A DNA stretch of 64,000 nt from Mycolicibacterium sp. CBMA 226. GTDB taxonomy: Bacteria > Actinomycetota > Actinomycetes > Mycobacteriales > Mycobacteriaceae. Under the pieces are notes generated by a model. That model ran no database searches. It was not told where the DNA came from and saw only the letters and a program-made list of their open reading frames with translations. The position numbers and the translations under genes were made by a program. Positions 9,257-19,344 of the stretch are shown here, one piece after another; the first letter of the stretch is position 1, and each line of letters opens with the position of its first letter. The stretch is taken from contig NZ_VTGY01000020.1 in assembly GCF_009729075.1 (NCBI RefSeq), positions 344,456-408,455 on the forward strand, in the 5' to 3' direction.

Positions 9257-9276
9257 TATGTATGCTGCTATACATA
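9257..9276. promoter_or_regulatory. Perfect palindrome, probable TetR-family operator
   Basis: TATGTAT-GCTGCT-ATACATA: 7-bp arms with a 6-bp spacer, 28 bp upstream of the TetR-family start codon. It stands out as AT-rich in GC-rich DNA and overlaps a plausible -10 region (TATACATAAT). Position and symmetry are those of an autoregulatory TetR operator. Confidence 0.7.
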
Positions 9277-9304
9277 ATTTGCCCCGCGCGAAGGGACCGC
9301 ATTC

Positions 9305-9870
9305 ATGGCCAGCCCACGCGACCGCATGATCGCGTCTGCGGCACTGCTCATCCGCGAGCGCGGCGCACAGCCGACAGCCATCTCCGACGTCCTCGCGCAC
9401 AGCGGCGCGCCACGTGGCTCGGCGTACCACCACTTCCCCGGCGGACGCACTGAACTCCTCTGTGAAGCAATCGATTTCGCCAGCGATCACATCGCCCGCC
9501 GGATCGCCAAAGCCGGCACCGCGCTCGAGGCACTCGACGTGCTGGTCGACGGTTTCCGCACGCAGCTGACCGAGACCGGATTCCGGGCCGGCTGCCCGGT
9601 GGTCGCCGTCGCCGTCGAGGCCGACAACCCGCCGGTGATCGAACGCGCCGCCGCGGCCTTCACCCGCTGGCTGGGTCAACTCGAAGAACAACTGCAGTCC
9701 GACGGCGCCTCGGCCGAGCAGGCCGCAGAACTGGCCATGCTCGCCACCACCGCCATCGAAGGCGCCGTGCTGGTGGCCCGCACCACCGGCTCCGTCACCC
9801 CATTGGACCTTGTGCATCGGCAGCTGCGCGCCCTCGTGTCTGCCGCGACCACCCCACGGAAGGCGTCCTC

Positions 9871-9874
<4 letters not shown>
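9305..9874 (+). CDS. TetR/AcrR-family transcriptional regulator
   Basis: 189 residues. The N-terminal HTH domain (about 5-55) contains RMIASAALLIRERG, TAISDVLAHSGAPRGSAYHHFPGG, typical of the LmrA/YxaF subgroup of TetR regulators. The C-terminal ligand domain is alpha-helical with CPVVAVAVEADNP. It is preceded by a perfect palindrome at 9257-9276 that it probably binds. Its stop codon overlaps the start of the following molybdopterin oxidoreductase (ATGA, 9871-9874), so regulator and enzyme are translationally coupled and the enzyme is the likely regulated target. The ligand is unknown. Confidence 0.9.
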
Positions 9875-12111
<2,237 letters not shown>

Positions 12112-12786
12112 CTAGGTGGCGACCGGGTCGTTGGGCAGGAGCAGCCGGTCGATGGTGCTCACGCTGTCGGGCGACAACCCGTTCCGCATGACGGCCTCCA
12201 GGAACTGTGCCGCAACGGTTTTCACCTTGACGTGGGTCAGTTGCGAGCGCCACGTCAGGATGTCGAACGCGCGGTCGGCGTCGATGCCGTATGCCGCCAT
12301 GAGAATGCCCTTGGCCTGCTCGATGGTGGCGCGGGATTTCACGACCTCTTTGATTTCCGACGTCAGGTCCGCCTGCATGGTCTCGGTGACATCGACGTAG
12401 TAGCCTTGGGTCCCGACCACCAGACCCGACTCGTCGGTCATATGGTCACCGACCACCACCACCCAATGGGTCTTTCCATCGACGTCGATGATCCGGTGCC
12501 GGCTGCTGAACAGTCCGCCCGCTCGCACGCGGTCCAGGATTTCGGCCACTCGGGCCCGGTCGTCGGGGTGTTTGTGACTGAGCAGCAACTCGGTCGTGGG
12601 CTCCACCCGTCCGGGCACGTAGCCGTGCATCTGCGCGACCTCTTCGGACCACACCCAGCGCTGATCGGCGACGAAGAACTTGAAACCGCCGGCTTTCGGC
12701 GAATGGCCGCCGGCGAGTACTGCGGCGACTTCCCAGTGCTCGGACGCGTTGTCGGCATCGGCGTCATCAGCCAGTGCATCAGGCAT
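12112..12786 (-). CDS. PAS-ANTAR domain regulator
   Basis: 224 residues. The N-terminal PAS fold (about 20-125) contains FVADQRWVWSEEVAQMHGYVPG and HRIIDVDGKTHWVVVVGD. The C-terminal ANTAR domain (about 145-205) has ATIEQAKGILMAAYGIDADRAFDILTWRSQ, the RNA-binding antiterminator helix arrangement. ANTAR proteins bind dual hexaloop hairpins in nascent RNA to prevent termination; a PAS input suggests redox, light or ligand sensing. The start at 12786 faces the Crp-like regulator across a 135-bp intergenic region containing a 24-bp palindrome. No histidine kinase lies nearby. Confidence 0.9.
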   Translation of the reverse strand: MPDALADDADADNASEHWEVAAVLAGGHSPKAGGFKFFVADQRWVWSEEVAQMHGYVPGRVEPTTELLLSHKHPDDRARVAEILDRVRAGGLFSSRHRIIDVDGKTHWVVVVGDHMTDESGLVVGTQGYYVDVTETMQADLTSEIKEVVKSRATIEQAKGILMAAYGIDADRAFDILTWRSQLTHVKVKTVAAQFLEAVMRNGLSPDSVSTIDRLLLPNDPVAT

Positions 12787-12857
12787 ACGGAACCAATCGT
12801 TGATCTCTATGAGGGCTATGCCAGGCCGTGCTGACGGTCGGCCCGCAAATAGTAGCC

Positions 12858-12881
12858 GCTATGTCAGATCACTGACATAGC
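12858..12881. promoter_or_regulatory. Perfect 24-bp dyad in divergent promoter region, probable Crp/Fnr-type operator
   Basis: GCTATGTCAG-ATCA-CTGACATAGC: 10-bp arms with a 4-bp spacer. The core TGTCA-N6-TGACA has the half-site spacing of Crp/Fnr-family sites. It lies between the PAS-ANTAR gene (start 12786) and the Crp-like gene (start 12922), so the Crp-like protein probably controls both promoters. Confidence 0.75.
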
Positions 12882-12921
12882 AAATCACCCGCGCCCAGTC
12901 CCCGTCGAGTAACTTGCATTC

Positions 12922-13650
12922 GTGGGTATGGGGGTTCAGCCGAGCGATCTGCACCGCAACGCGGTGCTCGCCACACTCGACGCGAGCCGTCTCGACCGAT
13001 TGCTGCCGCACATCCAGATCGATTTCAGCCCAATCGGCCACGTCGCCCAACGGGCCGGGAACGCGTTGAGCCACATCCACTTTCCGCTCGACTCGGTGTA
13101 TTCGGTGTTGGCCGAATCTCAACACGGCGTCGGGATCGAGGTGGGCACCGTGGGATCAGAAGGCCTGGTCGGCATCGCCGGCCATCTCGGGGCGCGCAAC
13201 AGCCGCCAGACGGTCGTCTGCTGGTGCGCCGGCGACACCGCCTACCTCCCGGTCGACGAGTTCCTGGAGGAGACCACAGCGGCGGGGCCCTGGCACGACG
13301 CAATCGATCGGTTCACCGACTATCTGCTCATCCAGATGGCCCAGAACGTGCTGTGCACCAGCCAGCACTCGGTGCGCGCGCGGTTGGCGCGCTGGCTCCT
13401 GGCCGCTCATGACCGCTATGACTGCAAACAATTCTCGAGCACCCAGGAAAGCCTCTCGCAGATGCTGGGCGTCCAGCGCCCGACCATCTCCGAAACAGCG
13501 GCACGGATGCAGCGCGAGGGCTTGATCATCTACCGGCGCGGCAACATCGAGATCGTCGACCGTGTCGCGCTCCGACAGATCGCCTGTGAGTGCTACCGCG
13601 TTGTCGACCAGGCGCTGACGGCCGTTCGCGAGGCGGGACCGGCCGGCTAA
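12922..13650 (+). CDS. Crp/Fnr-family transcriptional regulator
   Basis: 242 residues from GTG 12922 (ATG 12928 is an alternative two codons later). The N-terminal beta-roll (about 20-130) includes HIHFPLDSVYSVL and GIEVGTVGSEGLVG. The C-terminal winged helix (about 165-225) has SSTQESLSQMLGVQRPTISETAARMQREG. There is no FNR-type cysteine cluster. The cNMP signature GEL..RxAx is not obvious, so the ligand is uncertain; relatives respond to oxidative or starvation cues. The palindrome at 12858-12881 is the likely autoregulatory site. Its end overlaps the convergent secreted-protein gene by 4 bp. Confidence 0.88.
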   Translation: MGMGVQPSDLHRNAVLATLDASRLDRLLPHIQIDFSPIGHVAQRAGNALSHIHFPLDSVYSVLAESQHGVGIEVGTVGSEGLVGIAGHLGARNSRQTVVCWCAGDTAYLPVDEFLEETTAAGPWHDAIDRFTDYLLIQMAQNVLCTSQHSVRARLARWLLAAHDRYDCKQFSSTQESLSQMLGVQRPTISETAARMQREGLIIYRRGNIEIVDRVALRQIACECYRVVDQALTAVREAGPAG

Positions 13651-14099
13651 CCGGCGGGAGCCTCCGGAGCGGGCACTGGAGCTACCACCGGCGCCTGCGG
13701 CCCGGCCGGCATACCCGGGGGCGGTGTGGCGTTGGCGTCCATGGGCCGCTGTGCCAGCAGCACCAGGGCCTCCTTCGGGCTGATCTCGCGCTCCTGGACG
13801 GCTTGCCAGACGTCGCGCAGATACGACAGTTGATCGGTGTCCTGGGAGCCGTCCGCCGTGGTGGTGGTGTACGGCGGCAGATTCTGCGGGCTGGACAGGT
13901 GCGGCACCGGAGCGGCATTCGCCACCGGGACCGGCTTGCCGACCGGAGCGGCCGCGGGATCAACCGCCGACGTGTCGCTGGATTTGGTATCGGGCGCGGA
14001 GTCGTCGCCCCACGCCGGCGTTGCCGCCGCAACCGGCAGCAGCAACGCTGCGCAGGCCAGCCCCGCGGCCCGGAATTTGACGTTGTCCAGGATTCTCAT
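13647..14099 (-). CDS. Secreted hypothetical protein
   Basis: 150 residues from ATG 14099. A Sec signal peptide (AAGLACAALLLPVAAATPAWG, cleavage near residue 31) is followed by an Asp/Ser/Pro-rich linker and a short conserved-looking core LSYLRDVWQAVQEREISPKEALVLLAQRPM. It ends in a Pro/Ala/Gly-rich tail. There are no mature-part cysteines and no membrane anchor, so it is probably exported to the cell wall or medium. I do not recognise a named family. It overlaps the 3' end of the Crp-like gene by 4 bp on the opposite strand. Confidence 0.8.
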   Translation of the reverse strand: MRILDNVKFRAAGLACAALLLPVAAATPAWGDDSAPDTKSSDTSAVDPAAAPVGKPVPVANAAPVPHLSSPQNLPPYTTTTADGSQDTDQLSYLRDVWQAVQEREISPKEALVLLAQRPMDANATPPPGMPAGPQAPVVAPVPAPEAPAG

Positions 14100-14349
14100 C
14101 TATTGCCCTCCCGTCATCTCCGATAACCAATGGTGCTACAGGTGACTGCGGTATTGCTGGGAATTGCCGGATCAATCTGGTGCGACCGTACGAATCCCAG
14201 CTCACGAATATCGCCACGATGTCACCGCTCCGGCCGGATTCGCTACGACGAATAGTGCGCCACGATTCGGCGGTGAGCGGCATTCACCCAGAATCTGACG
14301 CGAATTATCTGCATAACCTTGCGGCCCCGACTGGCACGCGGTACTAAAT

Positions 14350-14363
14350 TGGAACACGTTGCA
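14350..14363 (+). promoter_or_regulatory. KstR operator upstream of cyp125
   Basis: TGGAACACGTTGCA matches TNNAACNNGTTNNA at all fixed positions, 16 bp before ATG 14380. The upstream 16 bp (GGCACGCGGTACTAAAT) nearly repeats the sequence before the site at 7804, so the two promoters probably share a common -10/operator architecture. Confidence 0.88.
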
Positions 14364-14379
14364 GAGTGAGGAGCGTCAC

Positions 14380-15639
14380 ATGGCGGCACCCAACATCCCA
14401 GCCGGATTCGACTTCACCGACCCCGATGTCTACGCCCAGCGACTGCCGGTGCAGGAACTCGCCGAACTGCGGCACGTCGCACCGATCTGGTGGAACGAAC
14501 AGCCGCTGGGCAAGGGTGGCTTCGACGACGGCGGTTACTGGGTGGTGACGCGGCACAAGGACGTCAAGGAAGTGTCCCGGCGCAGCGACGTGTTCTCCAG
14601 CCAGCAGAAGACGGCGATCCCCCGATACCAGGACGGGACCGTCTCCGAGCAGATCGACCGCGGCAAGTTCGTGCTGTTGAACATGGACGCGCCGCACCAC
14701 ACCCATCTGCGCAAGATCATCTCGCGCATGTTCACCCCGCGGGCCGTCGAGTTGTTGCGGGACGAATTGAGCCGGCGCGCCCAACAGATCGTGCAGGAGG
14801 CCGCCGCCACGGGCCACGGCGACTTCGTCGAGCAGGTGTCGTGCGAGCTGCCACTACAGGCGATCGCCGGACTCATGGGCGTACCACAGGAAGACCGCAA
14901 GAAGCTGTTCCACTGGTCCAATCAGATGGTCGGCGACATGGATCCGGAATTCGCCGGCAACGACGCCATCACCGCTTCGGTCGAGCTGATCATGTACGGC
15001 ATGGCCATGGCCGCCGACCGCGGTGCCAACCCGCGCGACGACCTGGTGACCCGGCTGGTGCAGGCCGACGTCGAGGGCCACAAGCTCTCCGACGACGAGT
15101 TCGGATTCTTCGTCATCCTGCTGGCGGTCGCCGGCAACGAGACCACGCGCAACACCATCACCCAGGGCATGATGGCCTTCGCCGAGCACCCCGACCAGTG
15201 GGAACTGTTCAAGCGGGAACGTCCGGCCACGGCCGCCGACGAGATCGTCCGCTGGGCGACGCCGGTGACCTCATTCCAGCGCACCGCGACGCAGGACACC
15301 GAACTCGGCGGCGTACCGATAAAGAAAGGCCAGCGGGTGGTGATGTTCTATCGGTCGGCCAACTTCGATGAAGAGGTATTCGACGACCCGTACGCGTTCA
15401 ACATCATGCGCGACCCCAATCCGCATGTCGGCTTCGGTGGCACGGGCGCCCACTACTGCATCGGGGCGAACCTGGCCCGGATGACCATCGACCTCATGTT
15501 CAACGCCATCGCCGACCACATGCCGGATCTCCATCCACTCAGCGAGCCGGAGCGGCTACGGTCCGGCTGGCTGAACGGCATCAAGCACTGGCAGGTCGAC
15601 TACACCGGCGTCAACGCAAGACCAGCCGCGGCGCAGTAG
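14380..15639 (+). CDS. cyp125: Cytochrome P450 CYP125 family, steroid C26/C27-monooxygenase
   Basis: 419 residues from ATG 14380 with RBS GTGAGGAG. The start IPAGFDFTDPDVYAQRLPVQEL and the body match the CYP125 family, which oxidises the cholesterol/cholest-4-en-3-one side chain to the C26 acid. The I-helix oxygen motif is AGNETTRN and the heme-binding loop is HVGFGGTGAHYCIG with Cys360. It has its own KstR operator but no neighbouring cholesterol genes, unlike the main cholesterol cluster copy (Rv3545c). It is therefore probably a second, dispersed CYP125 paralogue of the type present in M. smegmatis, perhaps specialised for other sterols. Its end overlaps the convergent membrane-protein gene by 29 bp. 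Confidence 0.92.
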   Translation: MAAPNIPAGFDFTDPDVYAQRLPVQELAELRHVAPIWWNEQPLGKGGFDDGGYWVVTRHKDVKEVSRRSDVFSSQQKTAIPRYQDGTVSEQIDRGKFVLLNMDAPHHTHLRKIISRMFTPRAVELLRDELSRRAQQIVQEAAATGHGDFVEQVSCELPLQAIAGLMGVPQEDRKKLFHWSNQMVGDMDPEFAGNDAITASVELIMYGMAMAADRGANPRDDLVTRLVQADVEGHKLSDDEFGFFVILLAVAGNETTRNTITQGMMAFAEHPDQWELFKRERPATAADEIVRWATPVTSFQRTATQDTELGGVPIKKGQRVVMFYRSANFDEEVFDDPYAFNIMRDPNPHVGFGGTGAHYCIGANLARMTIDLMFNAIADHMPDLHPLSEPERLRSGWLNGIKHWQVDYTGVNARPAAAQ

Positions 15640-15955
15640 GTTTGGGCCGGTCCGGGTAGTCGAGAAGCGACTGCCAGTAGTCGTCGGACAACTCCTGGCC
15701 CGAGCGCAGCACCAGCGCCAGCCCGGTCGCCATGGCGACCCCGAGCAAGCCGAGCCACAGCCCCACGAGAGCGATGACCACCCATAGTGCCGCGGTGAGG
15801 GCGGGCCACCGCGAGACGGCCAGCAATGCCGGCGCGAAGAAGAAACCGGTACCGACGTACCAGGACGACCCCGTGCGGTCGGCCGCCATGACCGCCCGCA
15901 GCCACATCGGCGGCGCTTGCCTCGACGGGTCGGGTGCGAGGTGGGTCGTGGACAT
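15611..15955 (-). CDS. Small membrane protein, hypothetical
   Basis: 114 residues. There are two adjacent hydrophobic segments (about 38-58, YVGTGFFFAPALLAVSRWPAL; and 60-85, ALWVVIALVGLWLGLLGVAMATGLAL), a cytoplasmic-looking N-terminus and a C-terminal DDYWQSLLDYPDRPKP segment. The family is not recognised. It overlaps the 3' end of cyp125 antisense by 29 bp and is divergent from the XRE regulator at 16071; the operator cluster between them may control both. Confidence 0.75.
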   Translation of the reverse strand: MSTTHLAPDPSRQAPPMWLRAVMAADRTGSSWYVGTGFFFAPALLAVSRWPALTAALWVVIALVGLWLGLLGVAMATGLALVLRSGQELSDDYWQSLLDYPDRPKPTAPRLVLR

Positions 15956-16003
15956 CTTTGTCGCCTCCTACGTGCGTTGCCGGACGATTCGAGACTGTCC
16001 CCC

Positions 16004-16034
16004 TCAGGTAAGTGCCGCAATTACCTGACAGGTA
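16004..16034. promoter_or_regulatory. Overlapping dyads (CAGGTA half-sites), probable operator of XRE regulator
   Basis: TCAGGTAA-N9-TTACCTGA (16004-16028) is a perfect dyad. Its right arm overlaps a second one, TACCTG-A-CAGGTA (16022-16034). Three CAGGTA-type half-sites in 31 bp, 37 bp upstream of the GTG start at 16071 and 49 bp upstream of the divergent gene start at 15955, suggest cooperative binding by the adjacent helix-turn-helix protein. Confidence 0.75.
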
Positions 16035-16070
16035 GTCGTCAGCGAGACGGGCAGCCGGGACACTTGAGTC

Positions 16071-16868
16071 GTGACCGTCACCAGCGCCGCCCCGCCGCAC
16101 TCGCCGCAACCCTTCGGAACGCTCATGCGGCAGTGGCGCCAACGGCGGCGTATCAGCCAGTTGGACCTGGCCATCGAGGCCGACGTGTCAGCGCGCCACC
16201 TCAGCTTCATCGAGACCGGCCGTTCGACTCCGAGCCGAGCGATGGTGCTCAAACTCGGCACCGTGCTGAACGTCCCTGCGCGAGAACAGAATCGCCTGTT
16301 GCTGGCCGCGGGCCACGCACCCGTGTACGCCGAGCGGTCGCTCGACGATCCGGAGATGAGTGCGGTGCGCACCGGGGTCGACCGCGTCCTCGGCGCCTAC
16401 GAACCGTTCCCCTGCCTGGCCGTCGACCATCTCTGGAACATCGTCGCCGCGAATTCCGGTATCGCGATCATGCTGCAGGAGGTGGCCCCAGAATTGCTCG
16501 AATCACCCAACGCCCTGCGTATTTCGCTGCATCCGGACGGACTCGCCCCGCGGATCCGCAATCTGGGACAGTGGCGCCATCACGTGATCGGCCGGCTGCG
16601 CCGTGAGGTTGCCGGCAGTGCGTCGGCCCAGCTGCACGACCTGTTGACCGAGATCGACGCCTACCCCGGCGGAGACGTCGAATCGTCGGATCTCGGAGGC
16701 GTCGCGGTGCCGCTGGAGATCGACGGCCCGGACGGCCAGGTGCTCACGTTCCTCAGTACCGTCACGACCTTCGGCACGGCGCTGGACCTGACCGCCGCGG
16801 AACTGAGCATCGAGGCATTCCTGCCGGCCGACGACGTGACGGCGAATGCCCTCAGGCCGGGCGGGTAG
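16071..16868 (+). CDS. XRE-family regulator with MmyB-like ligand-binding domain
   Basis: 265 residues from GTG 16071. The N-terminal HTH (about 15-75) contains LMRQWRQRRRISQLDLAIEADVSARHLSFIETGRSTPSR. The C-terminal domain (about 95-260) has VLGAYEPFPCLAVDHLWNIVAANSGIAIM, the MmyB-like fold seen in actinobacterial regulators that bind fatty-acid-like ligands. These regulators usually control a divergent SDR or hydrolase gene; here the divergent gene encodes a small membrane protein. The operator cluster at 16004-16034 supports autoregulation. Confidence 0.9.
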   Translation: MTVTSAAPPHSPQPFGTLMRQWRQRRRISQLDLAIEADVSARHLSFIETGRSTPSRAMVLKLGTVLNVPAREQNRLLLAAGHAPVYAERSLDDPEMSAVRTGVDRVLGAYEPFPCLAVDHLWNIVAANSGIAIMLQEVAPELLESPNALRISLHPDGLAPRIRNLGQWRHHVIGRLRREVAGSASAQLHDLLTEIDAYPGGDVESSDLGGVAVPLEIDGPDGQVLTFLSTVTTFGTALDLTAAELSIEAFLPADDVTANALRPGG

Positions 16869-16890
16869 CACCGCCCGGCCTGGGTGCGTG

Positions 16891-17616
16891 TCAGGCGGTG
16901 GCGCTCGTCGTGGTGCTATCGGCACCGGTTGGCTTGGTGCCGGCGGTGACCGTCTGATTCACGGTTGCCACCGCGACGCTCGGGTCGCCATCGGGATTGG
17001 CCTTGCCATCGGTCAGATATCCCTGCACGACCACCGGAGAGCCCGGCTTGAGCGCCCAGTCCGCTGCGGTGGGCACCAGCTTGTTGGTGGTGATGACGAC
17101 CGAATGCGTGGCGCCGTCGCCCGTTAGCGCGCTCGCCGAGCCACCGAACGACTTGTTCGGTGCTGCTGGATCGAAGAGCGTGACAGACGCCATACCGACG
17201 CTGGAGCCGCTGTACGTCAACTTCACCTTGATGGGCTTCGGCGGGCAACCCGTCTGGCAGTCGGAACTGTCACCCTCCTGCCACACCGCGTCGACGGTCA
17301 AGGTCGCCCCAGTGCCCTGTGACGCGACGCAGTAGCCCGTGGAACTGTCGAATGCCGATCCGGTTTGGCAGTGCTTGATGCCCACCGGTCCGGCGGGTCC
17401 GCACTTCTGGTAGGCGCCGGGATCGCCGGGGACCGGGACATAAGCCGCCGTCCCCCCGCTGACGTTGGCCTCCGAGCAGCTCTGCGCCGGCGCCTGCGGA
17501 AAGTCGGAAGTCGGCCGCGCTGCCGCGGGCCCTGAGCCGACCAGGCAGCCCGCCGTTATTGCGGCCGCGACGCCCAAACCACGCTTGGTGACAACTCTGA
17601 ACATTGCAGTCCCCAT
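16891..17616 (-). CDS. Secreted protein with peritrophin-A (CBM14)-like cysteine module
   Basis: 241 residues from ATG 17616 (ATG 17604 is possible). The Sec signal ends near AAARP at residue 34. The segment 47-96 carries Cys47, Cys72, Cys83 and Cys96 in the arrangement YVPVPGDPGAYQKC...HC.TGSAFDSSTGYC, which strongly recalls chitin-binding CBM14/peritrophin-A domains, though the usual first Cys of the GDC motif is Pro. The second half has another cysteine pair (DCQTGC) and a beta-rich region without a recognised family. It is the last gene of a four-gene envelope operon starting with an MspA-like porin. Chitin or glycan binding is inferred from the cysteine pattern only. Confidence 0.75.
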   Translation of the reverse strand: MGTAMFRVVTKRGLGVAAAITAGCLVGSGPAAARPTSDFPQAPAQSCSEANVSGGTAAYVPVPGDPGAYQKCGPAGPVGIKHCQTGSAFDSSTGYCVASQGTGATLTVDAVWQEGDSSDCQTGCPPKPIKVKLTYSGSSVGMASVTLFDPAAPNKSFGGSASALTGDGATHSVVITTNKLVPTAADWALKPGSPVVVQGYLTDGKANPDGDPSVAVATVNQTVTAGTKPTGADSTTTSATA

Positions 17617-17629
17617 CCACTCTTCCTGA

Positions 17630-18028
17630 TCAGCACCCGTCGCCGATCGTGTCCAGCGCCTTTGGCAGCCGCGGCGCAGGTACGGCGGTGTACTGGTAGC
17701 CGACGTTGTCGGAATCAAAGCCGATCATGTAGCAGAAACCCGGACCCTGGGTCAGGTTGGCCGTCCAGTTGTTCAGCGTGGGTTCACATCTCGACTGGTC
17801 GACGTCACTGACCCGATAGGCCCGGTCGGGCTTTCCGGGCTCGTGTCGCCACTCGAGGAGGTACCCGAAGTGCGGCAAGGTGCACGGCCCGGCCGCGCGC
17901 GCCGACGACTGCGCGGACGCGCTCGTCGACGCCGACGTACCCGGGGCCCCGGAATGTTGGGCCGAACAGCCGGCGACCAGGGCGGCCACGACCGCCCCGG
18001 CCCCGGCTAATCTGTTGCCTCGCCTCAC
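17630..18028 (-). CDS. Putative lipoprotein
   Basis: 132 residues with a lipoprotein signal, lipobox V-A-G-C at Cys21, a Ser/Ala/Thr-rich linker, then a compact domain with four cysteines (GPCTLPHFGYLLEW, SRCEP, GFCYMIGF, IGDGC). These could form two disulfides outside the membrane. The start overlaps the stop of the proline-rich gene by 4 bp (18025-18028), indicating translational coupling. The family is not recognised; it resembles small mycobacterial Lpp proteins. Confidence 0.8.
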   Translation of the reverse strand: MRRGNRLAGAGAVVAALVAGCSAQHSGAPGTSASTSASAQSSARAAGPCTLPHFGYLLEWRHEPGKPDRAYRVSDVDQSRCEPTLNNWTANLTQGPGFCYMIGFDSDNVGYQYTAVPAPRLPKALDTIGDGC

Positions 18029-18657
18029 GAACTCGGCGACGCTCCGGCTGGCACCTCTACGGGCGGCGGACCGGACGGCGCCGGTGCCGGCGTCGTGGTG
18101 GGTGTGGCTGCCGCCGCCTGACCGTTTGCGGCCTCCAGGATCGGCGCCGGCTGGCCCGGCACCGCAGGCGCCGTGGTCGGCTGCGCCGATTCGGCCCCGG
18201 GGGCCGACTTGGGTGCCGCGCCGCCCGGATCCTCCAACGTCGGAACCTCCATCCCCGCACCGATATTCGTGCCGGGTGCCACCGACGGCAGCGCCGGGTT
18301 GGGCACCAGTCCCGCCCCGATACGGTAGCGCATGCTGCTCGAGGTCAACAGGTTTGACTTGTTGGGACTGAGCCCAAGTGCGCTCCCCGGCAACCCGTCG
18401 GCATTCATCGCGGGATCGACACTGGCTACCGCCCGCACCCCTCGTGCGTCGTACGTGGCCGGCGGTGGGCTGGTGATCCAGTTCGGCGCGAACGTATAGC
18501 TACCCGGGGTGGCACTCACCGGCACCGGCGGGCCCGGGAACCACGGCAGCACCGGCGGAGTCGGTGGCTGCGCGTCCGCCACCCCCGGCGCGAACGGTAT
18601 CCCGATCAACCCCAGGATCACGCCCAGCGCCTTCGGACTTAGTCCCTTGATCGACAT
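18025..18657 (-). CDS. Secreted proline-rich protein
   Basis: 210 residues with an N-terminal signal (KALGVILGLIGIPFAPGVADA) followed by a Pro-rich segment PPTPPVLPWFPGPPVP and a middle region with NWITSPPPATYDARGVRAVAS. The C-terminus is an Ala/Pro/Thr-rich tail. It has no cysteines. It sits between the MspA-like porin (24 bp upstream) and a lipoprotein (4-bp overlap), so it probably belongs to the same outer-envelope assembly. No named family is recognised. Confidence 0.8.
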   Translation of the reverse strand: MSIKGLSPKALGVILGLIGIPFAPGVADAQPPTPPVLPWFPGPPVPVSATPGSYTFAPNWITSPPPATYDARGVRAVASVDPAMNADGLPGSALGLSPNKSNLLTSSSMRYRIGAGLVPNPALPSVAPGTNIGAGMEVPTLEDPGGAAPKSAPGAESAQPTTAPAVPGQPAPILEAANGQAAAATPTTTPAPAPSGPPPVEVPAGASPSS

Positions 18658-18681
18658 GATGATTCGCTTCTCCGATCCGTA

Positions 18682-19344
18682 TCAGATCTTGTTGGGGTCA
18701 CCATAGATCGCGAACTCCGTGTGCGACTTCGCTGTCGAGATCCTCAGATACGCGTACGAACGGATATTAACGTCACCACCGCAGGCATCTGCCTTGATGT
18801 GAATATTGTCGATGTCCAACATGGCCTGGCCGCTGTCATCGAGCGACATGTTCGCCAGCGGCAGGTCGACGATGACACCGGGCTGGATCACGGTCTGGAC
18901 GAAGCCGGCCGCGCCAATCGTGCCGCTGACCCCGGTGAACGGAAGGCCGGCCGAACCGGCGGCGCCACCGGTACCACCGAGCTGCAAACCGGTCGAAACG
19001 TCGGACTGGCAACCCAATTGGTAGCCCAGGATGAAGATGCTGTCCGTGATGGGGCTCGACCCGCCGCTGGCGGTCGCGGTCCCTGATGCGGTCACGAAAC
19101 CTTCCCGGGAGTTCACGGCGGCGGCCAGGTTGGGCACCGAGTTGATCGATTCATGGTCGATCTTGATCTGCAGGTGCCAGCCGTCGCGACTCACCTTGTC
19201 GTACACCTGAGGCGCCATCGGGGCAGGGTCGGCATGCGCCGGGGTGGACTCCATCGCGCCCAGCACGCAGATCGATGCTGCGGTAATAGCAGCGATCCGC
19301 TTAGGGGACAGGGAGATTTGACCCATGAGAGACAGGACTGCCAT
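18682..19344 (-). CDS. MspA-family porin
   Basis: 220 residues from ATG 19344 (ATG 19326 is possible). The signal peptide is cleaved near AHA-DP. The mature part begins KVSRDGWHLQIKIDHESINSVPNLAAAVNSREGFVTASGTA, closely following MspA (DGW.L, E.INSVPNLA, SREAFV), and contains GYQLGCQSDVS and a C-terminal beta-strand-rich region. MspA porins form octameric channels in the mycomembrane for hydrophilic solutes. Two cysteines (GYQLGC and ADACGG) are present. It heads an operon with a proline-rich protein, a lipoprotein and a CBM14-like secreted protein, an unusual context for an Msp porin. Confidence 0.88.
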   Translation of the reverse strand: MAVLSLMGQISLSPKRIAAITAASICVLGAMESTPAHADPAPMAPQVYDKVSRDGWHLQIKIDHESINSVPNLAAAVNSREGFVTASGTATASGGSSPITDSIFILGYQLGCQSDVSTGLQLGGTGGAAGSAGLPFTGVSGTIGAAGFVQTVIQPGVIVDLPLANMSLDDSGQAMLDIDNIHIKADACGGDVNIRSYAYLRISTAKSHTEFAIYGDPNKI

